From Rhynchonema sp. JSB1_4 (lineage: Eukaryota > Nematoda > Chromadorea > Monhysterida > Xyalidae): a stretch of 64,000 nt of DNA. Below, piece after piece: positions 35,028 through 46,600 of the stretch. A program made the translations under genes and the position numbers. Every line of letters begins with the position of its first letter. The first letter of the stretch is position 1. The notes below the pieces were generated by a model. It did no database searches, was not told where the DNA came from, and saw nothing but the letters and a program-made list of their open reading frames with translations. Where the stretch lies: NCBI GenBank assembly GCA_030248065.1, contig JASAMV010007643.1:1-64000 (forward strand), written 5' to 3'.

Positions 35028-37190
35028 TTCCAAAGCTAAGGGGTAAAGCACCCAGTTTCTGACTTTTTCACTGCTGTATTACTGTGGTCTGGCGAATAGA
35101 CACACACCGCGTATTACGAGCCCGAGAATATTATATGTACTGTACGCTGTCCGCATGTGGTTATTCAAATTTTTTGCATTACCGTAACCCGTTTTCACAA
35201 CCATTCCCGCGCGTCGGTTTTCTGTGCTGTGGCAGCCCCTCATCTCACCCAATAGCATGTTGCGTGTTCTTGCGTTGTGTATGCTGTGTCTGTGTTACAT
35301 GTTCATGTCCATTATGTATTCTGTGTGTGTGCAATCTGTGAATGTGAATGGTTTAGCAACTAAACACAAATTTGATGAATTGATCGTGCATTGTGCAACG
35401 TCCGAGCCCCGACCCGATGTGCTGTGCGTCCAAGAAACCAAGTTGGACGATCAATCATGTGACGATTTCAAGATCCCAAATTATCGATTCCTCGCCAGGA
35501 ACCGAACTCAGCACGGTGGTGGTGTCGGGGTTTACATTAAGAACAGTCACAACCCATACATGATGCCTGTCAAAATTCCTGATAATCTAGAAATTCTGCC
35601 CGTCGCCTACACGATTGCCGGGGTCAAGTGCTGTGTGATCACCGTGTACAAGCCGTCGTCATGCAACAACGCCACGTTTGTCGATGGACTCAGTACGGTA
35701 TTGGCTTTGGTGTCACAAACAGGAAAGTTTGACAACATTATTGTTTCGGGTGACGTAAACATGTGTGCTTTGGTGCCAGCTGAGTTCAAAAACCTGGAAA
35801 ACACTCTCAAACAATACAATCTTGCCCAGGTCATCACTGAACCGACTCATAAGGGTCGGTTAATTGATGTTACATTCGTGCCTGACCATCTGGCGGTACA
35901 ATACGAACTCCTTGCACCAATCGAAAACCACCATCACATGACATCAATAACATTCGATATTTCCAGCACCCAGTCTCCATCCGACGCTCCGCTGCGCCGT
36001 GTCTGGCAGTACAAGAAGGCCGACTGGGACTTGATGAACAGTTTGCTCATCGTCTACAACCTGGTAAAACAGGTCGTTGATGCAGTAGACGTCAATCAGG
36101 CCTGGGACGCAATCAGTCAAACAATCGTTGGTGCTGCTGCGAAAGCCATTCCTGCCCGATCCGCTCGCCCAAGACCACAGAATGACCAGCCGTGGGTGAC
36201 GCCGAAGGTCAAGCGGCTCAGTCGGAAGAAGAGCGATCTGCACAGGAAGTGGAAACAGACCGGTGACAAAGGAACGTATGAAAAGTACTTTGTTTTGCGT
36301 GAGCAGTCAAGGCAGGCCAACAGGGCAGCCAGACGTGACTATGCCATCAAAACGTTTGGTAAAATAGCTCATCTGTCTGACTACTGGCAAAAGCTGAATA
36401 AGTACACGGGACGGAGCAACACAGAACAAGTGTCTCTGGCCAACACCGATGGGGAGTGCGTTGCTGACAGTGCTGGTTTGGCTGCACTGTTATCAACACA
36501 TTTCTCCAGTGTATGGAACGTCAATGACGTTGAGGCACTGGTTCTGAACTCAACCGGTCCCGTGCCACCCGAATGGTACACTGATGTTTCACACGTGCTT
36601 TACAGTCTCATCACAGCCGACCCTCGCAAGGCCAGTGGCATCGATGGCATCACCGGCGAAATGCTCAAGAACTGTGCCCACGTGATCGCTCCGGCTCTCG
36701 CTGTGCTCATCAATCGATCGATAGACGAACACACGTGGCCGTCGGGTTGGAAACGGGCCGTTGTCACTGCCGTGCCGAAAGTCAAGACCCCTCAAAACCC
36801 ATCGGACTTCCGCCCCATCTCAAAATTACCGCTGTGCTCAAAAATCGCTGAGAAGCACATTCGAAACATCCTGAACGGGTTCATTGCCCCCAAACTCTCA
36901 GAAACGCAGTTCGGTTTTCGTGGAGGTCGGTCTACAACTGAGGCCCTGTTGCATTTCAATACTACAATCACTCGTGCTCTTGATGTTTCAAATTCTGTTG
37001 TTGCTGTGTATTTTGATGTTCGAAAGGCTTTCGATACCGTTCCTCACAATCTATTATTGCGTGTGTTACAAGACGATTTCAATGTTCCACCCGATTTATT
37101 GTTGTTGATTCAATCCTATTTGTCTGATCGAACCCAATGTGTGAATGTAAATGGTGTGTGTGTGATCCTGAACCGCCACACCAAACGTAT

Positions 37191-37272
37191 GCTCCCGGAA
37201 GGACTCGAACCTCCGACCTCCCAGCCACCAGGCCTGGATAGCCAGTTGCTCTACCAACTGAGCTACGGGAAC
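37191..37272 (-). other. tRNA-like sequence inside LTR (copy in retrotransposon)
   Basis: 82 bases with a 7-bp acceptor stem (GTTCCCG/CGGGAGC), D arm GCTC-AGTTGGTA-GAGC and T arm GGAGG-TTCGAGT-CCTTC. A box TAGCTCAGTTGG and B box GGTTCGAGTCC match pol III consensus. The anticodon arm is irregular and about 10 bases too long, so no isotype can be given. Confidence 0.75.
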
Positions 37273-37584
37273 GCGGTCTGGTTGCGGCTCAGAATCACTC
37301 ATAAACCCAACGCACGCACGCTCAATACACAGTGCACTACCGCAGCACACACACATAATACCGGTCCGTTCGTTATACGCCTCGACGCGTATGGGTGTGT
37401 GTCTATTCGCCAGACCACATCACCTCCCGTTCTCGGAAGTTCCGACCGCGGAACACAACGTCACGCACCCTCCTCCACTCGAGAAGGTTCGGTTCGTTTC
37501 ATCCGACCCGGCTCCACGCCGCTATCGGACTATCACGTCATCGGCTCACCACTTGTGAACTCTGAACCGCCACACCAAACGTAT

Positions 37585-37666
37585 GCTCCCGGAAGGACTC
37601 GAACCTCCGACCTCCCAGCCACCAGGCCTGGATAGCCAGTTGCTCTACCAACTGAGCTACGGGAAC
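37585..37666 (-). other. tRNA-like sequence inside LTR (second copy in retrotransposon)
   Basis: Same 82-base tRNA-like sequence as 37191-37272, in the other LTR of the same element. Confidence 0.75.
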
Positions 37667-39126
37667 GCGGTCTGGCTGCGGTTTAGAATCACTCATAAAC
37701 CCAACGCACGCACGCTCAATACACAGTGCACTACCGCAGCACACACACATAATACCGGTCCGTTCGTTATACGCCTCGACGCGTATGGGTGTGTGTCTAT
37801 TCGCCAGACCACATGTGTTCTGATTTCTTGTCTGTTCTCTCTGGTGTGCCGCAGGGCAGTGTATTAGGACCGTTATTGTTTCTCGCATACGTCAACTCTG
37901 TTGCAAAACTGCATTTCTCTCCGTGTTCTCGCATTATTCTCTATGCTGATGATCTGGTACTGATTCACTTCATGTGTACACCTGACTGTGAAAAGCATTT
38001 GCAAGAGGATGTGAACTTGATTGTCGAGCACTTCTCCAAACACAAACTTCTCTCCATTAATTCTACCAAAACAAAACTTCAACAATTTGCTCGCTCAAGT
38101 TCATGTCCCGCTGTCCCTGCTATTGTGATTGATGAATGTCTGATTGATGTTGTCGATGCAAACAAATATCTGGGTGCTGTTATTGATTCCAAGTTTGATT
38201 TTGGTCTGCATACTACTGCCACGTCTGTGAAAGTGAAGAAAATTGCTGGTTCATTGTACCGTACCTTTCGTAATGATCTACCTGTGTCTGTCATGCGTTA
38301 TCTGTATCAAACCTTGATTTGCTCTGTCATGTACTATTCGTGTGAGGTGACCTATCCTATTCATGACTATTCACGTAATTTGTTGGAAAGAACACAAAAA
38401 TCCATTATTCGCATGTTCTCTGGCAATTATGATCGGTCTGTGTCATATTCGCAGTTGTGTTCAATGTTTGGTGTTGATTATGTGGGTGTCACTGTCATGA
38501 AACGTCGTCTGAGATTGATGCATTCTTATGTTCTTGGTATTCGTGCTGCTCCTGTTGACTCTATTTCGTTCATTTCTGATTCCAATTCTCGCTCCAGTTC
38601 TCGTCTTAATCATTCTCGTGCCATTTGTATCCCACGTGCTAAAACTCATATTCTCGCTACCAGTGCTATTGTTATCATGTCCCATCTTTACAATGCTTTA
38701 CCTGATTTTGCTGTTTTCCTGCGAATGGGCACATTCAAAGGAGTCATTCGTTCGCAAAGCTTGATTGTTGAATTGTTGTACAAATTGCGATTGCTGCCAG
38801 TGAAATTTATTCCGTCCGTGTGTGAAATGTAATTGACCGATCATGCTGTGTTTCTGTGTTTTCTGTGTTTTTTTGCTCCTTATCATCATCTACATCTCTC
38901 GATCCGTAACTATCCACTGGCCCACTAAACACCTGTAATTGTTTATGGTTTCGTCGTTACTGTCCAGCTTATGCGTGTTGTTGACGTTACCATGTTGCTT
39001 CTGATGCAATAAAACTTGAACTTGTTTCGTCCCTGCAGCGTAACGTTCGGAGAAAATCGGGTGTGTGCGCTGCGGTGCACTGCGTATCGTTCGGTTTATG
39101 AAGTGGTTAGTACGGCCAATGAGCTC

Positions 39127-39195
39127 GCTCCTGTAGCTCTGTTGGTAGAGCGCCTGGCCGGTTGGGAGGTCGGAGGTTCGAGTCCTCTCAGGAAC
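39127..39195 (+). other. Shorter tRNA-like sequence in the divergent solo LTR
   Basis: 69 bases: acceptor GCTCCTG/CAGGAAC with one mismatch, D arm GCTC-TGTTGGTA-GAGC, B box GGTTCGAGTCC. The anticodon region is 13 bases shorter than in the 82-base LTR copies and lacks a regular stem. It could be mistaken for a tRNA gene, but its LTR context argues for a mobile-element part. Confidence 0.65.
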
Positions 39196-39220
39196 ATTGT
39201 TTGGCGGTCGCAAGTCGACA

Positions 39221-40693
39221 TTGCCCTCTTTTTCATATGGAAGGGGTATTTTTGGTATTCTTTGCTTGCTTGAAAATTTGGTTCATAGCGTTGAGTATGT
39301 AGCTTCGTTATTTAAAGCATTAAATGGGCATAATTCCACTCAGATGTCAGTTGATCTCAAAGTGTAGTCATACTCTGACCAGTTTCTCGAAATGGTACGC
39401 TTGTTCCTGCATCGAAATTTAGGGAGCGAGGTATGGAGCGGCAGAGTAGCACAATTCCGTTCAGCGGCTTAACGAAACGAAAATGAGTAAAAATGGGAAT
39501 GGTCCGAAACAAGTGTAAAGATGTCAATATAATTGGGGTTTTCAAATACCAAAAACTGTTCACATAATTAACAAAATGTCCATAGTTTAGGTGTATCAAC
39601 TCCAAAATTTAATAACGGTATTCTGGCACTCCTACCATGTTCTGTCGGTGTCATAAAGTACGGCTTGTTAATGCACATGTGGCGTTTCCATTTGCGTCTT
39701 ACCGAGTTTTACAGCTGTTATAGTTTTGTCGGAAATGACTTGTTTTGGAATCGGATGGCGTTTTCGAGATCGCGAAAGCAATTGTTGCCTTGGTTGTTGA
39801 CTCGTAATCTAGGAGCTTTATTTCATCAAGTGAAGTATGCATTTAAGCAATTTGCAAACAGGAAGGTTTTGACAGTTGAGTGCGATATTGGCAGCAATGA
39901 AACACTTACAGCATCAAGCATTTAATATACGTAATCAGTGGAGCCTGAGAAATGTTTAAATCCATTCAATTTAGAAAAAATGTAAAGAAAAAGTATAATG
40001 ATCAGAATGTTTCAAAATCCTTAGAATGTAACGATCACAGTACATGTTCGCTTTCACCATTCTGCTGCATGGTACACATGTCAGCCTTGGTGAGCAGAGT
40101 GGAATGAGAGTTCAATCTTTTCTCTTTCATGTTCTCGAAAGTGGAATGCTCCAAGTTATCATCCATGCGTCGCACAACCGCCTGTTCGGTTGGCATATCG
40201 GACACCAACACCACTTTGCCGTCGTTGAGTACACTTTTCATGATCTCTTCCGTGTCCTCGTGGACGGGCGTTTTTCTGCAAAATCAATCAATGAAAAATG
40301 CATCATATACCAATTAGAGCCACCGGGGTGCCAAGCGGAAAGTTTTCCACCTAGAGTCCTCTTCCCGAGGACAATTCAAGGTGTGATTTTGCGTGGAAAC
40401 GAATAACAAGGGTATTCTGATTTTCTACGGTAATGGTACATAGTTCGCTTGATGACGTTTTGCTATTTGAAAATGTAGAACTTCATCCTGCATGTATATC
40501 ACAGACGGCGGTGCACCAGGTCTTAGTCATTGTGAGTGAACCGTGAGCTCAATTTGCTCAGCGACCTGGCTTCAGGCTCATCATACCCCGCAATCTCTAA
40601 TCACACTGCATGAAGGTCTTCGAAACTCTTTTTTTGCTTTTTTGTCATGAAAATTTAGAAACCGGTAGCAAATTCTTTTTTCAAACTCCTTTT
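39221..40693. other. Downstream part of the copy-5 duplication unit
   Basis: 39225-39435 and 40395-40693 match the flank of copy 4 (33400-33850), with about 960 bases of unrelated sequence between them (39436-40394). The unit runs into the last exon of the DEG/ENaC gene. No exon recognised in the middle. Confidence 0.6.
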
Positions 40694-43600
40694 TTAAACC
40701 AACTTCTGACAACAAAACGATAGCACAAAGTAGACGAGATGCACCCATGTCAATATGGATGCACCAGTCCACAAGCCCATCGCACCGCCGATCGCCGATA
40801 TGAAGGTGGTCATGGTCAGGGCCGATTTTTGGACAATTTCGTTATACTGAATGTCGCCGAAGAACACGTCGGCTATGATCAGACTGCGGAAGATCTCTTC
40901 TGAAATTGGAACCAGAATGTCTTTCTTGCCTTAAAAAGAGGGAATTGAGTCATTTTAACAATATGATTATTATTATTGTTGTTAACATTTTGCATAACCA
41001 ACATGATTGAACGAAAGAAAACACACGACACTCTGGGCCCGCAACTAAATAACAGTGCAGTGAGCAAATTTTCACGCGCACATGCAGGCAAATATGCTGG
41101 TGTTGTGACCTAATCATATGCATACATAGCTGAGGCGGCCAAGAAAACGCACACTAACGCTCCGATGTTTCATGGCCAGTTTGAGAACCGTTTTCGTACT
41201 CTAGAAATGGCAGGATGAAACTCAATTTGCAAGTAGGTAATTTCAAACTGTAATTAAACAACAGGTCTGTTTCCGGCCTTTTGGGGACATTGACATTGCG
41301 GGGGACCCCGGTGTGGTAACCAGTGAATGCCGAAATGTTCGAGAGCTCCGAAAAACTTTTTAGCCCAGACAAAAATATTCAACTGGATTATTCGTAAATT
41401 TCCGAATAATCCCCCCGGTGGGGATTATTCGGGTGATTAATCGCCAATCTCTGGCACATATTCGTAGTTGCGTATTGTGTTAGCATTGACAATGGGGCAA
41501 AATAATGGTGACAACAAAACCACGGAGGCGGGATATTGGGTTCTCCATGCGTAGCGAGCAATTCGAAGTGGGGCACTTGCGTTCAGGCGCCGACGACAGT
41601 CGCCAGTACTTTCGCATCTGATCAATACAACACGGATGGAAGACGTGCGCGACGGTGAGTGATGGTTTGTAGGTCCAATAGTCGCACGATTCGCGGCATT
41701 TGTCGAAACGACAGCTGGTCAGGAAATCGGCGAAATTCAGCACGAGTCTGAAGGAAATGGGTCACATTATTGGCCAGAGCGCACGGTTTCATTTATCCGA
41801 TCCACCTGTCTTTGACGGAGGTTGTGTAACCCACGAAAACAATCTTGGCAAAGTCACAAATGGCTCTCAGAACATGATCACATATCCCACAAACTTTTTG
41901 TAGCACTCCATCGCCTCCTTCGGTGGACATATCTTATCATGGGGCAGATGGCCGTAGTAGTGCACTCCTGAATTGGATAAAAGAATATTTCATTTTGATT
42001 TTGAACATTCGAGGATATGCACCGTGTGTGTGGTTCCGCACCTGTGCAGTTGCAATGTTCCAGCGTTGTGTTGATCAGGCATTCCACCTGACACTTCTGA
42101 TAGCTGTAGTCCTCGTGCGGGAAGTAGCGAAGCGACGGGTTTTTGCAGTGAATGCGGCCGATTTCGTCGACGCTCTGTTTCACATTGCGAATAGCCTGCG
42201 AGAGAAACGTATACGCAAGAACTGACAACCATTCTGGAGTTTGGGCACATGTAGGTACACTAGTTGTGGCTATAGTTATAGTTATGTACTAGACGGGATC
42301 CGTGCCTACGCCCCTCACGCGTTTTTTGTAGTTCTTATGAGTTTTTTATGTAAATTCATCTTTATAGAGGTACAGTCTTAGGAACCGAGCCATTTGTTAG
42401 GATGTTAGGTCATCATACCGAATTTAATAATGAAGGCTCGTTGTCATAAATTAGAAAGAGAATTCTCAAATTTTAAAAATAAAAGAAGAAGAGAGAGATG
42501 AATGTAAGGATGAAGTCAAAGCATCGAGTGGAAGGTGTCATGAGGTTTAATTTATATGCGGAAGGTTAGAGGGATTATGAGTTTTCGGTAGTTTTTAATT
42601 ATTTTATTGTGTTAAATTTTATACCAACATGTTGAACGAGAAACACACACACTCATATAGAGTAGCATTCCGAGCGAGTGGTTGACTCAATGCAGTGGGA
42701 CGCATATACTTTCAGTTTTGTATTCAGTAATTAAACAACAGGTCTGTTCGCCTTTTGGGACAGAATACCTGGGTAAAAAATTTAGCAGACAAATCACTAT
42801 TCGAATTCCACCGGATTATCGGGTGATTAATCGCCAATCTCGAATATTCGTAGTTGGTTGTGTTAGATTGAAATGGGGAAAATGACAACAAAACCAGAGG
42901 GATTTCTCATAGGGCAATGTTGGGAGTACTTTCATCATCAAATGAGCGTGAGATGGTTAGGCATAGTTTTAAAGCTGTAGGAAATAATAGCACCTGAAGG
43001 AAACACGCAGTTTTACCTGTCTAGGAGGTTGTAACCCACGAACAACGCCAAACTCAATCAATTCCCACAACTTTTGAGCACTCCATCGCCTCCTTGTGGA
43101 CATATCTTATCAGGGAGATGCTAGTATACTCCTGAATTGGATAAAAGAATATTTCATTTTGATTTTGAACATTCGAGGATATGCACCGTGTGGTTCCGCA
43201 CCTGTGCAGTTGCAATGTTCCAGCGTTGTGTTGATAGCATTCCACCTGACACTTCTGATAGCTTAGTCTCGTCGGGAAGTAGCGAAGCGAGGGTTTTTGC
43301 AGTGAATGCCCGATTTCGTCGACGCTCTGTTTCACATTGCGAATAGCCTCGAGAGAACTATTCAAGAACTGACAACCATTCTGGAGTTTGGGCACATGTA
43401 GGTACACTAGTTGTGGCTATAGTTATAGTTATGTACTAGACGGGATCCGTGCCTACGGTCCGGCTACAGCGCCGCGCCCGTGCCGTGACACCCCCCCCCC
43501 CCCCCCGAAGAGGTTGCGTGACAAGAGGGTCCAGTGTTCAAGACGGTCCAGTAAAGGTCCAGTAGCAACATATTTTAAAAGGGCGAAGGGTCAAAAAACG

Positions 43601-46600
43601 GTCAGTTGAGAGGGTAAGTGAGAGCCAGTGAGAAGTGAAAGGAGTAAGCAGAGCAAATAACATCATGGTGAAGGGAGTGAAGAGTCCATGGTTAGAGGGT
43701 CAGGTGCAAGAGGGTCATGTTAAGAGGGTCAGGTGAAGGGGGTCAGTGAAGAGGGCCAGTGAAAGGTATGGTGAAGAGGGTCAGGTGAAGAGAGTCATGG
43801 TTAAAGGGTCAGGTAAGAGGGTCATTTAAGAGGGTCAGGTGAAAGTCATGAGAAAGGTCCAGGAACAGTCATGGTGCAAAAGTATGGTGAAAGGGCAGGT
43901 GAAACTATGGTGAAGGGTCAGTAAGATGGTCCGCAGCGCGCAACCTTTATTTTTTTGAAAAGAGGTTTCAACATGACTTACAACAACTGAGAAATACATT
44001 TGCTGAGGCATCGTGCTTGGCGTTTAAAGGGTCGGGAATAACCGAAGAAGAGCAACAATGTAATACTGGAAAGCATTCCAAGCCTAGAACGAAAATAAGC
44101 TCTTGGAGATTCGACTCTTGGTAGCGGATTTTTAGTTCAGAAAAAACGAATTTTTAGATTTTTGCCCTAAAATGAGTTCTTGTAGGTTCACACTCACATT
44201 TTCAGAGTAGAAATTTATTAACCGGCACATGCATAAATGCACAGAGATTATCTCGATAGAATCAAATTCATTGCTCTAATCCAATACAAGGTCTGGATAA
44301 AGTCACTTTTGTTCCACTGGAGATGAATTTCTGAAAAATTAGAAAACTTTGGGTCAGGTAGTTACAGGGCTGCTAGGCAAAGTGAGCATGTGTTGTGCCA
44401 GACATCTATACTTTTGTTTAATCCCACAACTCGAAAACTAAGAGATTCGTTATTTTGGCGCGCCTGACACCACAACAAGACAATGCGAATGGTATTTCAG
44501 GACAATCTTGGAAAGAACAAAAGACGCAAATTTATGTTAAACAAAAGTATAGCCGCAGACAGAGTTCCGGGTGCAATTCCAGGCTGAAGTTGAAGTCGGC
44601 GCGCGGCAGACTTCCTAGTACAAAACATAGTCAGCGGCAGCGCACGCGCAAAACACCGCGCACCGAGTTTCGACTTTGGCCTATACTTTGCACTGTTTCC
44701 ACGCCGCACGCACTCAGCTTTCAGCCTAAATTGCACCCGGACTGACCCAAATTTAAGCGCCAAGCACAATGTAGCCTCGCCCCTGCCAGACCCTCACACA
44801 GGACCGTGCACCAGACCCTCTTGCACCAGACCCTCTCACCAGACCCTCCCATGCCCTCTGCACCATGACCCTCTTGCACAGACCGGTTGCACCAGACCTC
44901 TCACCAGACCCTCTCACCAACCGCACCAACCCTCTCACCAGACCCTCTTGCACCATGGCCCTCTTGCACACCCTTACACAGACCGCCAAGACCCTGCACG
45001 GACCCTCCTGCAACTGACCTGTTGCTTCTGGACCCTGACAACCTCCCTTGAAAATACCGTTGCACGGACCCTCTTGCACGCTACCCTTACACTGACCCTC
45101 TTGTCACGCAACCCCCGAAGACCCGTTAGCATACCATAAGCTACCCGTGAAAATTGCCCCGTCCGCACCTCCGAGGGAGGGGGCCACAGACAGACGTACA
45201 CACATACGTCTTCCTGTTTTAGTAGTATAGATTATACGTACACAAACGGTGGACAGCGTGTGAAACATCAGCTTTACACATAGTTTGGCCGGAAATGGCA
45301 CTCGTCGAGCATTGTCTTATTCTCCGGCTCTGGCTTGGACGTAAGGTTGGGCTTATGTTTGGGATTTGGATAAACTTGCAGATCGGTTCAGGCTCTTCAC
45401 ACAATTCTGTTGTAACAATGCGCACCAGAATTTCACAATCAACTTTTTGACCGACTTGTTCCCATCTTCGAAATAGCTTGTTTATGAATGAAAGCTCGTA
45501 GTTTCACACCAGTGACTCGATGAATTTTTACACACCTGCAGATTGACGTGCGAATGATAGCCGATCGGTATCGATATCGGATTATTCTCCAACATCGCGT
45601 CCATCGGACTCATGTACATGTGCAACGCGAATTCGTTGTAGGAATTGTAGGCCGTATTGAATAGACGACGATTCGGGTACCAGTACACGAAGCCGAAACC
45701 ACCGACCGGTCCTGAAGGTTCATTCCATCCAAGTAAAGCATATTTTGACAATTTTTTAAGACGCACAAGAAAGGGGTGACAATAAATGAGCAAACTGACC
45801 TGGCAGTCGCTGTTTTCGTTTGCTGACGAATTCGAAACAGGATCCGGAATGTGCGAGCAGCCGACGCACCTCCATGAACGGATTCTTGCGACAACACGGA
45901 AACACCAGGCCGTTCTCGAACCAGCACATCAGGAACTGGTATTCGCAATCGAACATCACATCCTGAACGACATGTGTCTGCCGTTTGTGATCACATTTTT
46001 GTGCGATATGTAGCAGCGAAGGTTCTTACATTCTCGGGATGGGATATGATAGTCGCATCACATCAATGTGATCGAATCGAACTACCTGCTCACACTGATG
46101 GGATCGGTCTTGGCAGTCACATAACGTGATGTGATCGGATCCACTGTAGTCACATCACATCAACAACGTGACTAGTTATTCCGGTCCGATTACACTGATG
46201 TGATGTGACTAGGTAGACCGATTTGATCTGACCACATCCGATCACCAAGTCGACGTGATTGTGCAAACTTACAACCTTGGTAGTATCAAGATCAGGGTAA
46301 GCTACTGAGTCCATTTTAGAATGGAGGTTCTCGGAGTTTCCATTCCTTCTTCTGGCGCCCTATTTTGATATTGGTCGCACAAACAAAAAAAATTTTCCAA
46401 AAAAAAAACCCAAAAAATCCCTAAAATAAAAAACAAAAAACAAAAAATACCGAAACACTGTTACCGTGACTAGTCCGGACCTTGCAAGGCGGCCGAAAAA
46501 ATCTTTAGGTTGCAATTCGAGAACTTGGCTAATGAAGCATACCGTGAGCATTCTAGTCACATTCCTGTGTCCTATTGTCTCGAATAGCTCCTCCTGTAAA

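Larger units (their letters stand above)
37161..37813 (-). mobile_element. TRIM element (LTR-internal-LTR) inserted in the reverse transcriptase
   Basis: LTR 37161-37419 (259 bp), internal 37420-37553 (134 bp), LTR 37554-37813 (260 bp), in reverse orientation to the host element. Ends TGTG...CACA. Exact 4-bp TGTG duplication (37157-37160, 37814-37817); removing the insert and one TGTG leaves the host reading frame uninterrupted. A tRNA-like sequence lies in each LTR (37191-37272, 37585-37666, - strand). The internal part begins, on its own strand, AG then TGGTGAGCCGATGACG (primer-site-like) and ends in purine-rich GAGAACGGGAGGTGA. Confidence 0.88.
35330..38832 (+). pseudogene. Non-LTR retrotransposon ORF2 (AP endonuclease plus reverse transcriptase), interrupted
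   Basis: Endonuclease landmarks: VNVNGLATKHKFDEL, CVQETKL, SGDVNM, NHHHMTS. Reverse transcriptase landmarks: FRPISKLPLCSKIAEK, FGFRGGRSTTEAL, YFDVRKAFDTVPH, then after the insertion SGVPQGSVLGPLLF and YADDLVLI, ending at a stop at 38832. The layout and YADD box suit the CR1/Jockey group. A 653-bp LTR element (37161-37813) interrupts it between RT motifs, so this copy is dead, though otherwise open. No ORF1 is visible, so it may be 5'-truncated. AATAAA and an ACTTGAACTTG tail follow at 39009-39025. Confidence 0.9.
35083..39220 (+). mobile_element. Divergent solo LTR with tRNA-like sequence, split by a non-LTR retrotransposon
   Basis: The left piece starts TGTGGTCTGGCGAATAGACA, identical to the LTRs at 62203-63634; the right piece, about 39040-39220, matches their tRNA-like half and ends GTCGACA. 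The uninterrupted sister sequence after copy 4 (about 33385-33415) shows the empty site: TATTAC then CATCTTTTTCAT. TTAC (35079-35082) and TTGC (39221-39224) flank the insertion as a 4-bp duplication with one mismatch. Confidence 0.75.

Noticed and set aside
35224..37635. Single 803-codon frame as one intact protein
   Set aside because: The final 160 codons are TRIM LTR sequence, and the true reverse transcriptase continues after 37813. Its first codon is also not ATG.
37150..37890. Open frames reading LEPPTSQPP...LLYQLSYGN on the strand opposite the tRNA-like sequences (also 62185-63663)
   Set aside because: They are translations of the reverse complement of a tRNA-like sequence, a well-known source of spurious 'conserved' proteins; they recur only because the LTR is repeated.
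39127..39195. Functional tRNA gene
   Set aside because: Anticodon arm is too short and unpaired, the acceptor has a mismatch, and the flanks match a mobile LTR.
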